Of a DNA stretch of 64,000 bases, positions 1-8,303 are shown piece by piece. The stretch comes from an uncultured Alkalilimnicola sp. (GTDB taxonomy: Bacteria; Pseudomonadota; Gammaproteobacteria; Nitrococcales; AK92), in the NCBI GenBank assembly GCA_937951875.1, contig CALGAN010000024.1:62001-126000 (forward strand), written 5' to 3'. A program made the translations under genes and the position numbers. Below the pieces are notes generated by a model. It ran no database searches. It saw only the letters and a list, made by a program, of their open reading frames with translations, and was not told where the DNA came from. The first letter of the stretch is position 1; each line of letters begins with the position of its first letter.

Positions 1-1233
1 GTGGAGGAGCGCACCATCAAGCTGATGGAGGTGTGCCGGCTGCGCGACACGCCGATCATGACCTTCATCAACAAGCTCGACCGCGAGGGCCGCGATCCGA
101 TGGCGTTGCTGGACGAGGTCGAGGAGGTGCTGAAGATCCGTTGCGCACCCATCACTTGGCCGATCGGCATGGGCAAGGGCTTCAAGGGCGTATTCCACCT
201 CTATCAGGACTCGGTGTACCTGTTCAGCCCCAGCCACGGCGAGAAGGTGCAGGACGGCGAAGTGATCCAGGGCCTGGATAACCCGCGCCTGGACGAGCTG
301 TTGGGACCGGTGGCGGCGGAGTTCCGCGAGGAGGTGGAGCTGGTGCGCGGCGCGAGCCACGAGTTCGATCTCGACGAGTATCGCGCCGGTCGGCTGACCC
401 CGGTGTTCTTCGGCTCCGCCATCAATAACTTCGGCGTCCGCGAGCTGCTCGACAGCTTCGTCGCGTGGGCGCCGGGGCCGCTGCCGCGCGCCACCGATGT
501 CCGCGTGGTCGATCCGATGGAGGAGAAGTTCACCGGCTTCGTATTCAAGATCCAGGCCAACATGGATCCCAACCACCGCGATCGCATCGCTTTCCTGCGG
601 ATCTGCTCCGGGCAGTACACCAAGGGCATGAAGGTGTTCCAGGTGCGTCTTGGCAAGGAGGTGAAGATCGCCCAAGCCACCACCTTCATGGCCGCCGAGC
701 GCGAGCAGGTGGAGGAGGCCTACGCCGGCGACATCATCGGCCTGCACAACCACGGCACCATCCAGATCGGCGACACCTTCACCCAGGGCGAGGTGCTGAA
801 GTTCACCGGCATCCCCAACTTCGCGCCGGAGCTGTTCCGCCGGGCCGTGCTCAAAGATCCTTTGCGGATGAAAGCCTTGCAGAAAGGTATTGAGCAGCTT
901 TGCGAAGAGGGCGCATCGCAGCTGCTGCGGCCGCTCACCAACAACGACATCATCGTCGGCGCGGTCGGCACGCTGCAGTTCGACGTGGTGGCGTTCCGGC
1001 TCAAGGAGGAATACAACGTCGATTGCCGCTTCGAGCCGGTCAACGTGTACACGGCGCGCTGGGTGACCAGCAAGGACCCGAAGAAGCTGGAGGAATTCAA
1101 GCGCAAGATGGCCGAGCATCTGGCCCTGGACGGCGCCGGCAGCCTGACCTATCTGGCCACCTCCCGGGTCAATCTGCAGATGACCATGGAGCGTTGGCCG
1201 GATATCGAGTTCCACGCCACCCGGGAACACTGA
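1..1233 (+). CDS. prfC: Peptide chain release factor 3, 3' part (5' end outside window)
   Basis: C-terminal 410 residues of RF3, the GTPase that removes RF1/RF2 from the ribosome after termination. The window opens inside the G domain: the G4 signature NKLD is at visible residues 24-27, followed by the beta-barrel domain II and domain III. The protein ends in TREH, as the E. coli protein does. The family is about 529 residues, so roughly 120 residues including the P-loop lie before base 1. The GTG at base 1 is an internal valine codon, not a start. It is followed after 22 bp by mtfA on the same strand. Identification is secure from near-continuous similarity to remembered RF3 sequence, for example the stretch [11 protein letters not shown]. 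Confidence 0.97.
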   Translation: MEERTIKLMEVCRLRDTPIMTFINKLDREGRDPMALLDEVEEVLKIRCAPITWPIGMGKGFKGVFHLYQDSVYLFSPSHGEKVQDGEVIQGLDNPRLDELLGPVAAEFREEVELVRGASHEFDLDEYRAGRLTPVFFGSAINNFGVRELLDSFVAWAPGPLPRATDVRVVDPMEEKFTGFVFKIQANMDPNHRDRIAFLRICSGQYTKGMKVFQVRLGKEVKIAQATTFMAAEREQVEEAYAGDIIGLHNHGTIQIGDTFTQGEVLKFTGIPNFAPELFRRAVLKDPLRMKALQKGIEQLCEEGASQLLRPLTNNDIIVGAVGTLQFDVVAFRLKEEYNVDCRFEPVNVYTARWVTSKDPKKLEEFKRKMAEHLALDGAGSLTYLATSRVNLQMTMERWPDIEFHATREH

Positions 1234-1255
1234 CGGTCCGCTCGGGAGAGAGGCG

Positions 1256-2038
1256 ATGTTCGAGTTGTGGCGGCGCTGGCGGCGCCAGCGGGTGCTGGCG
1301 CGGGATCGCCTCGATCCGCAGTCGTGGCCGGAGGTACGGGCGGCGCTGCCGCTGTTGCAGGGCCTGAGTGACGAGGAGCTGGGGCGGCTGGAGCAGCTCA
1401 TGCTGCTGTTCCTGGCCGAGAAGAAATTCGAGGCCGTGGGCGGGCTGGAGCTGACCGAGCCGATGCGGCTGGTGATCGCCGCGCAGGCTTGCCTGCCCAT
1501 TCTCAATCTCGGCATCGATTACTACCGGGGCTGGTACTCGGTGGTGGTCTATCCCGGCGGCTTCATGGCACGCCGCCACTATGTCGACGAGGCGGCGGTG
1601 GTGCACGCTTGGGAGGAGCCGCTGGCCGGGGAAGCCTGGGAGCAGGGGCCGGTGATCCTGTCCTGGGAGGACGTCGAGGACTCGCTGCCGCTGGACGGCT
1701 TCAATGTGGTGTTGCACGAGTTCGCCCACAAGCTGGACATGCTCACCGGCGCACCCAACGGCCTGCCGCCGCTGCATCGGGACATGGCCGTGGCGGAGTG
1801 GAGCGCCGCCATGCAGGCGGCCTACGACGATCTGGCGGCGCGCGACGACGCCGGCGAGGAGACGCCGATCGATCCGTACGCGGCGGAAAGCCCGGCCGAG
1901 TTCTTCGCCGTGATCAGCGAGGTCTTCTTCGAGCTGCCGCACGTGCTGCTGGCCGAGTATCCGGCGGTGTACAAGCAGCTGGCGCGCTTCTACCGCCAGG
2001 ATCCGGCCGAGCGCCTGCCGTCGCCGGGCGCGTTCTAG
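1256..2038 (+). CDS. mtfA: MtfA family zinc-dependent peptidase
   Basis: 260-residue zinc metallopeptidase of the MtfA (YeeI) family. In E. coli MtfA binds the glucose repressor Mlc and so indirectly raises ptsG expression; whether Mlc exists here is not visible. The gluzincin motif HEFAH is at residues 154-158 and a downstream AESPAEFF segment supplies the likely third ligand, Glu215. The length is normal for the family (about 265). A purine-rich ribosome-binding stretch (GGGAGAGAGG) precedes the ATG. It lies 22 bp after prfC and is convergent with the next gene, leaving 9 bp between the stops. Family assignment is firm; the physiological partner is inferred from E. coli. Confidence 0.93.
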   Translation: MFELWRRWRRQRVLARDRLDPQSWPEVRAALPLLQGLSDEELGRLEQLMLLFLAEKKFEAVGGLELTEPMRLVIAAQACLPILNLGIDYYRGWYSVVVYPGGFMARRHYVDEAAVVHAWEEPLAGEAWEQGPVILSWEDVEDSLPLDGFNVVLHEFAHKLDMLTGAPNGLPPLHRDMAVAEWSAAMQAAYDDLAARDDAGEETPIDPYAAESPAEFFAVISEVFFELPHVLLAEYPAVYKQLARFYRQDPAERLPSPGAF

Positions 2039-2047
2039 CGTTTCCGC

Positions 2048-4048
2048 TCAGTTCGCCGATACCTGCCACAGCGGCATCGGTTCGGCTAGCCCGAAGCCCT
2101 GACCGTAATCGACCTGCAGGGCGCGCAGGCGCTTGACGGTGGCGTCGTTCTCCACCCATTTCGCCACCGTGCGGGCGGCGCTCAGATGGGCGACGCGATT
2201 GATGCTGTCGATCAGCACATGGTCCACCGGGTCGTCCAGCAGGGCGGCGATCAGCGGGCCGCCGATCTTGAGATAGTCCACCGGCAGATTGCGCAGTAGG
2301 CTCAGCGAGCTGCCGCAGTCGTCGAGCGTCACGGCGAAACCCTCGTCGCGCAGCGCGCCCATCAGCGCCCGGATCGCTGACGGATCGGCCAGCGCCGCCG
2401 ATTCCGGCAGCTCGAAGCCGATCCGCGCCGGATCCAGCCCGTAGCCGTCGCGGCGCTCGCGCAGGAACGGCAATAGATCGGCGTCAGCCAGAGTGGCCGG
2501 CGCTAGATTGATGGACAACCCGGCCGACGGCACCGTGTCGGTCAGCGCCGCTTGCGCGCCGTGCGCGAATACCGTGTCGATGACCCAGCGGTCGATCTGC
2601 GGCAGCAGCTCGGCATTGGCCGCGCCGTGGAACAGCGCGGCGGGCGCGCCGGGACGGCCCTCGTCGTCGAGCACCCGCAGCAGCAGCTCGGCATGGCCCG
2701 GTTGCGCGCCGCCGTCCAGCTCGACCAGCGGTTGCAGGTACAGCTGCACCCGGCCCTGCTCGAACAGCCAGCGCAGGGCGGCCTCGGGGCCGCCGCCGTT
2801 CCGCCGCCGGTGGTAGACCGCGACCTGATTGCCGCCAGCCTCCTTCGCCTGTAGGCAGGCCTCGCGGGCTTCGCTGAGCCAGGCGCGGGCGTCCGGGCCG
2901 ACCGGGGCGATGCCGATGCTGACGGTCACTTGCTCCGGCTGGGCGTGGTCGTCGTCGATCGACAGGTCGTGCACCGCGTGGATCAGCGAGTCCGCCACCG
3001 AGCGGGCGTTGGCCACGGCGCAGTCGCGCAGCAGCAGGGCGAAGTCGTCGCCCTCGATGCGCGCCGCCAGGTCGCCCTGACGGGCGTGGTTGCGCAGATC
3101 GGCGGCCAGCCGCCGCAGCAGCTGATCGGCACGCTCGCGGCCATAGCGGAGGTTGATCTGCTCGAAGCCGTCGATGTCCAGATAACATAGCGTATGGACA
3201 TCGTTCGGCCCGGCCGGTACCCGTTCCAGCTGTGCCAGCAGGCCACCGCGGTTGAGCAGGCCGGTGAGTCCGTCGCGCGCCTGCTCGCCGGCGGCGTCGA
3301 CCGGCGTCTGCAGCGCCACCAGCAGGCCGCCGCCGGCGCCGCGGATGGCGCTGCAGCGGGCGTGCAGCCGCATGGCGGCGCTGTCGCCGGGCGGCGTGAA
3401 GCTGGCCGGCAAGGCGTGCCCGGGCGGCAGGTGCCGGCAGCGCTCCGGCAGGTCGCCGAGCGGGCCGAGCACCGTCTCGAGCGGCTCGCCCAGCAGCTCT
3501 TCCGGCGGCCGGCCCAGCGCCGCGGCGGCGGCGGGTGTGATGAAGTCGATACGGTTCGTGGCATCGCTCAGCAGCACCGCCTCCGGCAGCGCCTCCAGCG
3601 CCGCTAGGGCGCGGCCGGCGAACGCCGGCGGCGGCGCAGCGTCCGCCGGCCCGGAGGAGGCTTCGCTCGGCGGGCGTCGCGACAGGTTGAAGGCGTTGGC
3701 CACCACCAGTACCACGTCGCCCCGCGAGTCGCGGATGGGGCGCAGCGACAGCGACAGCGCCACCGGCTGATGGGCCTTGTCCCAGACCGCCGCTTCCCGG
3801 CGCACGGTGCGGCCGGCGCCGGCGGTTTCCACCGCGGCCTTCAGCCGGGCGGCCTGCTCGTCGTGGATCAGCCGCCAGCCGATCTCCCAGAACCGCCGCC
3901 CCTTGACGGCGCTTTCGCTCAGCCCCCAGAACGCCAGGGCTTGGCGGTCGATCTCGAGGATCTCGCCGTCGGGCTTGAGCAGGGCTTGGAAGCGCAGAGC
4001 GTTCTCGGAAACGGTCTGGGCGCGGCGGTCGGTCTCTAGGGCGGCCAT
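2048..4048 (-). CDS. PAS-PAS-GGDEF-EAL cyclic-di-GMP signalling protein
   Basis: 666-residue soluble protein with two PAS-like sensor domains (about residues 15-125 and 150-250), a GGDEF domain (about 258-420) and a C-terminal EAL domain. The GGDEF signature reads EGDDF near residue 330, so the first Gly and the catalytic Glu are replaced; cyclase activity is doubtful. The EAL domain keeps a Glu in AELLLR, the Asn of SINLAP, the Asp pair of TLDDCG, the Lys of DYLKIGG and the C-terminal YGQGFG, so phosphodiesterase activity is possible. The ALxVDYGQGFG ending is typical of EAL proteins. No signal peptide or membrane segment is seen, so it is probably cytoplasmic. It is divergent from the PRPP synthetase gene, with 78 bp between starts. 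Confidence 0.92.
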   Translation of the reverse strand: MAALETDRRAQTVSENALRFQALLKPDGEILEIDRQALAFWGLSESAVKGRRFWEIGWRLIHDEQAARLKAAVETAGAGRTVRREAAVWDKAHQPVALSLSLRPIRDSRGDVVLVVANAFNLSRRPPSEASSGPADAAPPPAFAGRALAALEALPEAVLLSDATNRIDFITPAAAAALGRPPEELLGEPLETVLGPLGDLPERCRHLPPGHALPASFTPPGDSAAMRLHARCSAIRGAGGGLLVALQTPVDAAGEQARDGLTGLLNRGGLLAQLERVPAGPNDVHTLCYLDIDGFEQINLRYGRERADQLLRRLAADLRNHARQGDLAARIEGDDFALLLRDCAVANARSVADSLIHAVHDLSIDDDHAQPEQVTVSIGIAPVGPDARAWLSEAREACLQAKEAGGNQVAVYHRRRNGGGPEAALRWLFEQGRVQLYLQPLVELDGGAQPGHAELLLRVLDDEGRPGAPAALFHGAANAELLPQIDRWVIDTVFAHGAQAALTDTVPSAGLSINLAPATLADADLLPFLRERRDGYGLDPARIGFELPESAALADPSAIRALMGALRDEGFAVTLDDCGSSLSLLRNLPVDYLKIGGPLIAALLDDPVDHVLIDSINRVAHLSAARTVAKWVENDATVKRLRALQVDYGQGFGLAEPMPLWQVSAN

Positions 4049-4126
4049 GGCAAGCTCGCTTTGAACTCTCTTCGGATGTTGTGTCCTGGCCGCGGCAACT
4101 CAAGAGGTTGCTAATGGAGGTGGTCC

Positions 4127-5107
4127 ATGCCCGGCAGCGATGATCCTCTCGTCATGGCGCCCGCCGCCGCCCGGCCCCTGGCCGAGCAGGTAGCGCAGCG
4201 GCTGGGCGTGCCGCTGGCGCCCTGCGAGGAGCGGTGGTTCGAGGACGGCGAGCTCAAGATCCGGCCGTTGACCGGTGTGCGCGGGCGAGACGTCTATCTG
4301 TTCGGCGCGTTGTACGGCGAGCCGGGGCAGAGCGTGCACGACCGCTTGTGCCAGATGCTGTTCCTGATCGGCGCGGTGCGCGACGCCTCGGCGCGCACCG
4401 TGTCGCTGATCGCGCCCTATCTGCCTTACGCCCGCAAGGATCGCCGCACCAAGCCGCGCGATCCCGTGACCAGCCGCTATCTGGCGCAGCTGCTGGAAGC
4501 GGTCGGCGTCGATCGGGTGGTGGCGCTGGAGGTGCACAACCCGGCGGCGTTCGACAACGCCTTTCGCTGCCGCGCCGAGCACGTGGAAACGGGATTGTTG
4601 CTGGCGCGCGCGCTCCGGCCGCATATCGGTGACCGGCCGCTGACCGTGGTGTCGCCCGATCCCGGCGGCGCCAAGCGCGCCGACCGGCTGCGGGCGGCGT
4701 TCGCGGGGCTGCTGGGGGCGGAGCCGCCGCTGGCTTTCGTGGAGAAGCATCGCAGCGGCGGCGTGGTCAGCGGCGAGTTGCTGGTGGGGGAGGTCGCCGG
4801 CCGGGTGGCGGTGATCGTCGACGATCTGATCAGCAGCGGCGAGACCCTGCTGCGAGCGGCGCGCGCCTGCCGCGCCCAGGGCGCGAGCGCGGTGCTGGCG
4901 GCGGTCACCCACGGCCTGTTCGCGCCGGGCGCCGAGGCGCTGCTGGCGGCGCCGGAGCTCGACCGCCTGATCGTCACCGACAGCGTGCCGGCGCGCTTGC
5001 CGCCGCCCAGTCCCCGGTTGCAAGTGGTGCCGCTCGCGCCGCTGCTGGCGGAGGTGGTGGCGGCGCTGCATCTGGGCGGCTCGCTGACCGAGCTGCTCGA
5101 GGTCTGA
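4127..5107 (+). CDS. Divergent ribose-phosphate pyrophosphokinase family protein
   Basis: 326-residue protein related to PRPP synthetase, which makes phosphoribosyl pyrophosphate from ribose 5-phosphate and ATP. Conserved pieces are the N-terminal FEDGELKIRP, the catalytic flexible loop YARKDRRTKP (about residues 101-110), a PGGAKRA segment near 182 and the ribose-phosphate loop near 232. That last loop reads VDDLISSGET rather than the usual DDxIDTAGT, closer to ordinary phosphoribosyltransferases. The usual HADQIQGFF region reads VHNPAAFDNAF. It is therefore unlikely to be the housekeeping Prs. The ATG is supported by GGAGGTGG upstream. The hsp20 gene follows after 70 bp, so the two may be co-transcribed and stress-related. 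The substrate is uncertain. Confidence 0.8.
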   Translation: MPGSDDPLVMAPAAARPLAEQVAQRLGVPLAPCEERWFEDGELKIRPLTGVRGRDVYLFGALYGEPGQSVHDRLCQMLFLIGAVRDASARTVSLIAPYLPYARKDRRTKPRDPVTSRYLAQLLEAVGVDRVVALEVHNPAAFDNAFRCRAEHVETGLLLARALRPHIGDRPLTVVSPDPGGAKRADRLRAAFAGLLGAEPPLAFVEKHRSGGVVSGELLVGEVAGRVAVIVDDLISSGETLLRAARACRAQGASAVLAAVTHGLFAPGAEALLAAPELDRLIVTDSVPARLPPPSPRLQVVPLAPLLAEVVAALHLGGSLTELLEV

Positions 5108-5177
5108 GGCGCCATTGACCGGCGAGCCGGCATCCCTATCTACCCAGCGTCGTCATGAAGAGCAAAGGAGTGGACGT

Positions 5178-5684
5178 ATGGCAAGGGAAGGCAAAGTGAT
5201 TGGCAAGGTCGAAGGCGCCAAGCCGACTCGGCATCCGACGGTGCACCGCTGGCTGAGCCCGTTCGAGGAGATCGATCGCATGTTCGAGGACTTCCTGGGA
5301 CGGGGCATGCGCCAATTCGGCTGGGGACGGGAGGCGCTGCCGGAGGCGGCCGGGATGGAGACCCGCATTCCCCGCGTCGACGTGATCGATCGGGAGAACG
5401 AGCTGCTGGTGCGCGCCGAGCTGCCCGGCGTCGACAAGAAGGACCTGGACGTCTCGCTCAACGAGAACATGCTGACCATCAAAGCCGGCACCTACCACGA
5501 GCAGCGGGAGGAGGAGGGCGATTACTATCGCTGCGAGATCTCGCGCGGCAGTTTCGCCCGTACGTTGGCGCTGCCGGCCTACATCGACATCGACAAAGCC
5601 AAGGCCAGCTTCAAGGATGGGATACTGGAGCTGATCCTGCCCAAGATCGAGCAGTCGAAGCGGCGGCACATCACTATCGAATGA
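5178..5684 (+). CDS. Hsp20/alpha-crystallin family small heat shock protein
   Basis: 168-residue ATP-independent holdase chaperone. An N-terminal arm of about 65 residues precedes the alpha-crystallin domain (about 65-158), which carries the LPGVDKKDLDVSL strand and the signature GILELILPK. The C-terminal tail ends with the I-x-I anchor (ITI) that docks neighbouring dimers. The ATG at 5178 is chosen because AAAGGAG lies just upstream; a longer in-frame reading from 5115 has no comparable signal. The gene is followed by a strong intrinsic terminator (5708-5734). I see no obvious sigma32 promoter in the 70 bp before it, so it may be read through from the PRPP-synthetase-like gene. Confidence 0.93.
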   Translation: MAREGKVIGKVEGAKPTRHPTVHRWLSPFEEIDRMFEDFLGRGMRQFGWGREALPEAAGMETRIPRVDVIDRENELLVRAELPGVDKKDLDVSLNENMLTIKAGTYHEQREEEGDYYRCEISRGSFARTLALPAYIDIDKAKASFKDGILELILPKIEQSKRRHITIE

Positions 5685-5707
5685 ACGGCCGCTTCGATGG
5701 ATAATCC

Positions 5708-5734
5708 AAAGCCCGGTCATGCCGGGCTTTTTTT
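5708..5734 (+). terminator. Intrinsic terminator after hsp20
   Basis: Nine-base perfect stem AAAGCCCGG/CCGGGCTTT with a 5-base loop (TCATG), running into a T tract. It ends hsp20. The start region of the next gene (GTG at 5738 or ATG at 5747/5756) begins within about 20 bp of the T tract, leaving almost no room for a separate promoter. Confidence 0.9.
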
Positions 5735-5737
5735 ACG

Positions 5738-7318
5738 GTGGACGAAATGGCGCCCATGGACCCCGCGGAGCAACAACGGCGTCTGCTCGACGCCCTCGCC
5801 GATCCGGCGCGCTTCCCGCACCCGGTGGAGCGGGTCGAGCGGATCGAAACCCATATCTCCGTCGTGCTGCTGGCCGGCGAATTCGCCTACAAGATCAAGA
5901 AACCGCTCGATGTCGGTTTTCTCGATTTCAGCACGCTGGAGCGTCGGCGCCATTTCTGCGAGGAAGAGCTGCGCCTCAACCGCCGACTCGCGCCCGATCT
6001 GTATCTGGAGGTGCTGCCCATTACCGGCACTCCCGAGCAGCCGCGGCTGGGCGGTGAGGGGGAGGCGATCGAGTACGCGCTGTGCATGCGTCGCTTTCCG
6101 CAGGAAGCGCTGCTCGGCGCGCGGCTGGCGCGGGGCGAGCTGCCCGCGGCGGTGATGGATGAACTCGCCGCCGAGCTGGCCGATTTCCACGCCCGGGCGG
6201 CGGTCGCGGCCCCCGACAGCGGCTATGGCGATTTCGCCGCCATCGCCGGTCCGGCCAGGGACAATCTGACCGTGCTGGCGGAGCGGCTGCCCGCGGCCGA
6301 ACGGAGCGGACTGGCGGCGCTGCGGGACGCGACCGAGGCCGATCTGGCCCGCCTGGCGCCGGTGTTCGAGGCGCGCCTGCGCGCCGGCCGGGTTCGCGAG
6401 TGCCACGGCGACTTGCATCTGGGCAACATGCTCCATCACCAGGGCCGGCTGCTGATCTTCGACGGCATCGAGTTCGATCCGCTGTTGCGCTGGATCGACG
6501 TCATGAATGACCTGGCGTTCGCGCTCATGGACCTGGATTACCGCGGCGCGCCGACGCTGGCGCGGCGGCTGAAGGCGGCCTATCTGGAGCGTGGCGGCGA
6601 CTATCAAGGGCTGGCGGTGCTGCGCTTCTACCAGGGCTATCGCGCCCTGGTGCGGGCCAAGATCGCGGCCCTGCGGGCCGGCCAGCTGCGCGGCGAGGAC
6701 TGCCGCCAAGCCTGGGACGAGTGCCGAGGCTACCTCGCTCTGGCGCAACGCTACGCGGCCGCGCCGCGGCCGTACCTGGCGATCACCTGCGGCGCCTCCG
6801 GTAGCGGCAAGAGCACGCTGGCGCAGCGGCTGGTGGAGCAGGGGGGCTTCGTGCGGCTGCGCTCCGATCTGGAGCGCAAGCGCCTGCACGGCCTGGCGGC
6901 GGAGGCGCGCTCCGATTCGCCGCTGGGCGACAAGCTGTATACCGCCGCCGCCACCGACGCGACCTACGCCCGCCTGCTGGAGCTGGCCGAGGCGGCGCTG
7001 CGGGCCGGCGAGCGGGTGGTGGTGGACGCCAGTTTCCTGCAGCGTGAGCGGCGCGAGCCGTTCTGTCAGCTGGCCCGGCGGCTGGATGTGCCGTTTAGCA
7101 TCCTGCTGTTGCAAGGCGAGCCTGAGGCGCTGGCGGCGCGCATCGAGCAACGGCGCGCGCGCGGCGGCGACCCATCGGAGGCAACCGTGGAGGTGTTGCG
7201 CCATCAACTGGCTACCGCGCAGTGGCCGACGACGGAGGAGGGGGCTTTGCTGACGCTGGCGGCCGACGGATCGGATTGGGACGCGCGTCTGGGCGGGCTG
7301 ACCGAGGTCGGCGGTTAG
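5738..7318 (+). CDS. Aminoglycoside phosphotransferase-like / P-loop kinase fusion protein
   Basis: 526-residue two-domain protein. The N-terminal half has a protein-kinase/APH fold, with the catalytic loop CHGDLHLGN near residue 221 and the metal-binding IFDGIEFD about 20 residues later. The C-terminal third is a small-molecule kinase-type P-loop NTPase, with Walker A GASGSGKST near residue 351 and a DASFLQ segment after it. Such fusions are widespread in proteobacteria (COG2187 plus COG0645) with no settled substrate; antibiotic inactivation should not be assumed. Start is uncertain: GTG 5738, ATG 5747 and ATG 5756 are in frame and none has a clear ribosome-binding site, because the hsp20 terminator abuts. 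It is convergent with the next gene, with a 4-base overlap of stops. Confidence 0.88.
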   Translation: MDEMAPMDPAEQQRRLLDALADPARFPHPVERVERIETHISVVLLAGEFAYKIKKPLDVGFLDFSTLERRRHFCEEELRLNRRLAPDLYLEVLPITGTPEQPRLGGEGEAIEYALCMRRFPQEALLGARLARGELPAAVMDELAAELADFHARAAVAAPDSGYGDFAAIAGPARDNLTVLAERLPAAERSGLAALRDATEADLARLAPVFEARLRAGRVRECHGDLHLGNMLHHQGRLLIFDGIEFDPLLRWIDVMNDLAFALMDLDYRGAPTLARRLKAAYLERGGDYQGLAVLRFYQGYRALVRAKIAALRAGQLRGEDCRQAWDECRGYLALAQRYAAAPRPYLAITCGASGSGKSTLAQRLVEQGGFVRLRSDLERKRLHGLAAEARSDSPLGDKLYTAAATDATYARLLELAEAALRAGERVVVDASFLQRERREPFCQLARRLDVPFSILLLQGEPEALAARIEQRRARGGDPSEATVEVLRHQLATAQWPTTEEGALLTLAADGSDWDARLGGLTEVGG

Positions 7319-7725
7319 CGTTTGCCGACCCGGCTACCTGGCCTGCCGCGGCGCCCGCTCATCGCCGCCCACAGGTCGTCGAAATCGTCCAGTTCCGCTT
7401 CGCCGTCGAACGGCTCCCAGGCTTCGCGGCCGGGCGGATACTCGCCGGTGCCGCGACGCCAGTCGGGCGCTTCCATTTCGGTGCAGCTGTAGCCGATGTC
7501 GTCGGGTTCGAGGTCGTCGACCGGGCCGGTCCAGTCCTCCGGCGGCTCGGCCAGTTCGATGTCGAGCGTCCGCCAGGCGTCGAAATCGATGGCCTCGATG
7601 TCGCCGTCGAAGCGCTGGATCTCGATCAGGCCCTCGGCCTCGTCCACGTCGATCACTTGGAACAGCTGCCCCTTGTCGAGGTGGCAGTACCAGTTGCCGA
7701 CCAACGGCTCGAGCTCGTTATGCAT
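7315..7725 (-). CDS. Small acidic conserved hypothetical protein (DUF6763-like)
   Basis: 136-residue soluble protein, strongly acidic through about residue 118 and ending in a short basic tail (GRRGRPGSR). The N-terminus (EPLVGNWYCHLDKGQLFQV) followed by EIQRFDGDIEAIDFDAW and PPEDWTGP resembles a small family I recall as DUF6763, with no known role. There is no signal peptide, membrane segment or catalytic motif. Its end overlaps the convergent fusion-kinase gene by 4 bp. It is divergent from the HPF-like gene with 183 bp between them, so both could share the regulatory region containing the FNR-type box. Codon use matches the neighbours, supporting a real gene. Confidence 0.82.
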   Translation of the reverse strand: MHNELEPLVGNWYCHLDKGQLFQVIDVDEAEGLIEIQRFDGDIEAIDFDAWRTLDIELAEPPEDWTGPVDDLEPDDIGYSCTEMEAPDWRRGTGEYPPGREAWEPFDGEAELDDFDDLWAAMSGRRGRPGSRVGKR

Positions 7726-7811
7726 TGTCCTTCCTCCGATCCGACGTCCTTGCGAGCGACCGCTCCAAAATCGATAGACAGCCGTTTCGGCAAAGGGTGC
7801 CCGCCGCGGCT

Positions 7812-7825
7812 TTGAGCCAGGTCAA
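7812..7825. promoter_or_regulatory. FNR/ANR-type box upstream of the HPF-like gene
   Basis: TTGAGCCAGGTCAA matches the FNR/Crp-family core TTGA-N6-TCAA. It lies 84-97 bp before the HPF-like ATG at 7909, so an activated start at +41.5 would fall near 7860, leaving a leader of about 50 bases. I do not see a strong -10 there. The box is a symmetric element and could also act on the divergent acidic-protein gene. Confidence 0.55.
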
Positions 7826-7908
7826 GAGCCGCCGGGGGCTTTGATGCGACGCTGGAGTCGAGGCCTCACTAGACCGAACCTCAACGAGCGTTAAGCCAGG
7901 AGCATCGC

Positions 7909-8238
7909 ATGCGCTTCCCCCTTCAGGTCACTTTCCGCAACATGGACCACTCGCCCGCTCTCGAGGCACGGATCGGCGAAAAGGTCGCCAAGCTCGAGCA
8001 GCTGTGCGACGAGATCAACGGCTGCCAGGTGGTGGTGGAGTCCGAGCACCGCAGCCAGCACAAGGGCAATCTGTATCGCGTGCGAATCGACCTGACCTTG
8101 CCGAGCCGGGAGCTGGTGGTCAGCCATCAGTCGCCACTCGATCAGGCGCACGAGGACGCCTACGTGACCGTGCGCGACGCCTTCGCGGCGATGCGCCGCC
8201 AGCTGCAGCGCCATCTGGAGCTGGCGCGGGCATCCTGA
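7909..8238 (+). CDS. HPF/RaiA family ribosome-associated protein
   Basis: 109-residue protein of the hibernation-promoting-factor/RaiA family, which binds the 30S decoding channel and idles ribosomes during starvation or stress. The single domain starts with VTFRNMDHSP and contains the conserved stretch VRIDLTLPSRELVV and a C-terminal helix with AMRRQLQRHLE. There is no C-terminal dimerisation extension, so it is a short-form protein. It is not next to rpoN, where housekeeping hpf usually sits, so it is probably an accessory paralogue. AGGAG lies at good spacing before the ATG. An FNR-type box 90 bp upstream suggests induction when oxygen is low. Confidence 0.9.
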   Translation: MRFPLQVTFRNMDHSPALEARIGEKVAKLEQLCDEINGCQVVVESEHRSQHKGNLYRVRIDLTLPSRELVVSHQSPLDQAHEDAYVTVRDAFAAMRRQLQRHLELARAS

Positions 8239-8256
8239 GAAGTCCTACACCCCGAG

Positions 8257-8280
8257 CCCTCTCCCGGTGTCGGGAGAGGG
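8257..8280. repeat. CCCTCTCCC-type hairpin between convergent hpf-like and rtcB genes
   Basis: Perfect 10-base stem CCCTCTCCCG/CGGGAGAGGG around a GTGT loop, in the gap between two convergent genes. It resembles the short interspersed CCCTCTCC...GGAGAGGG hairpins common in intergenic spaces of GC-rich gammaproteobacteria. There is no T tract on either side, so a terminator role is possible but not canonical. Confidence 0.6.
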
Positions 8281-8303
8281 CGCAAGAGGGTTGGTCAAAG
8301 AGA

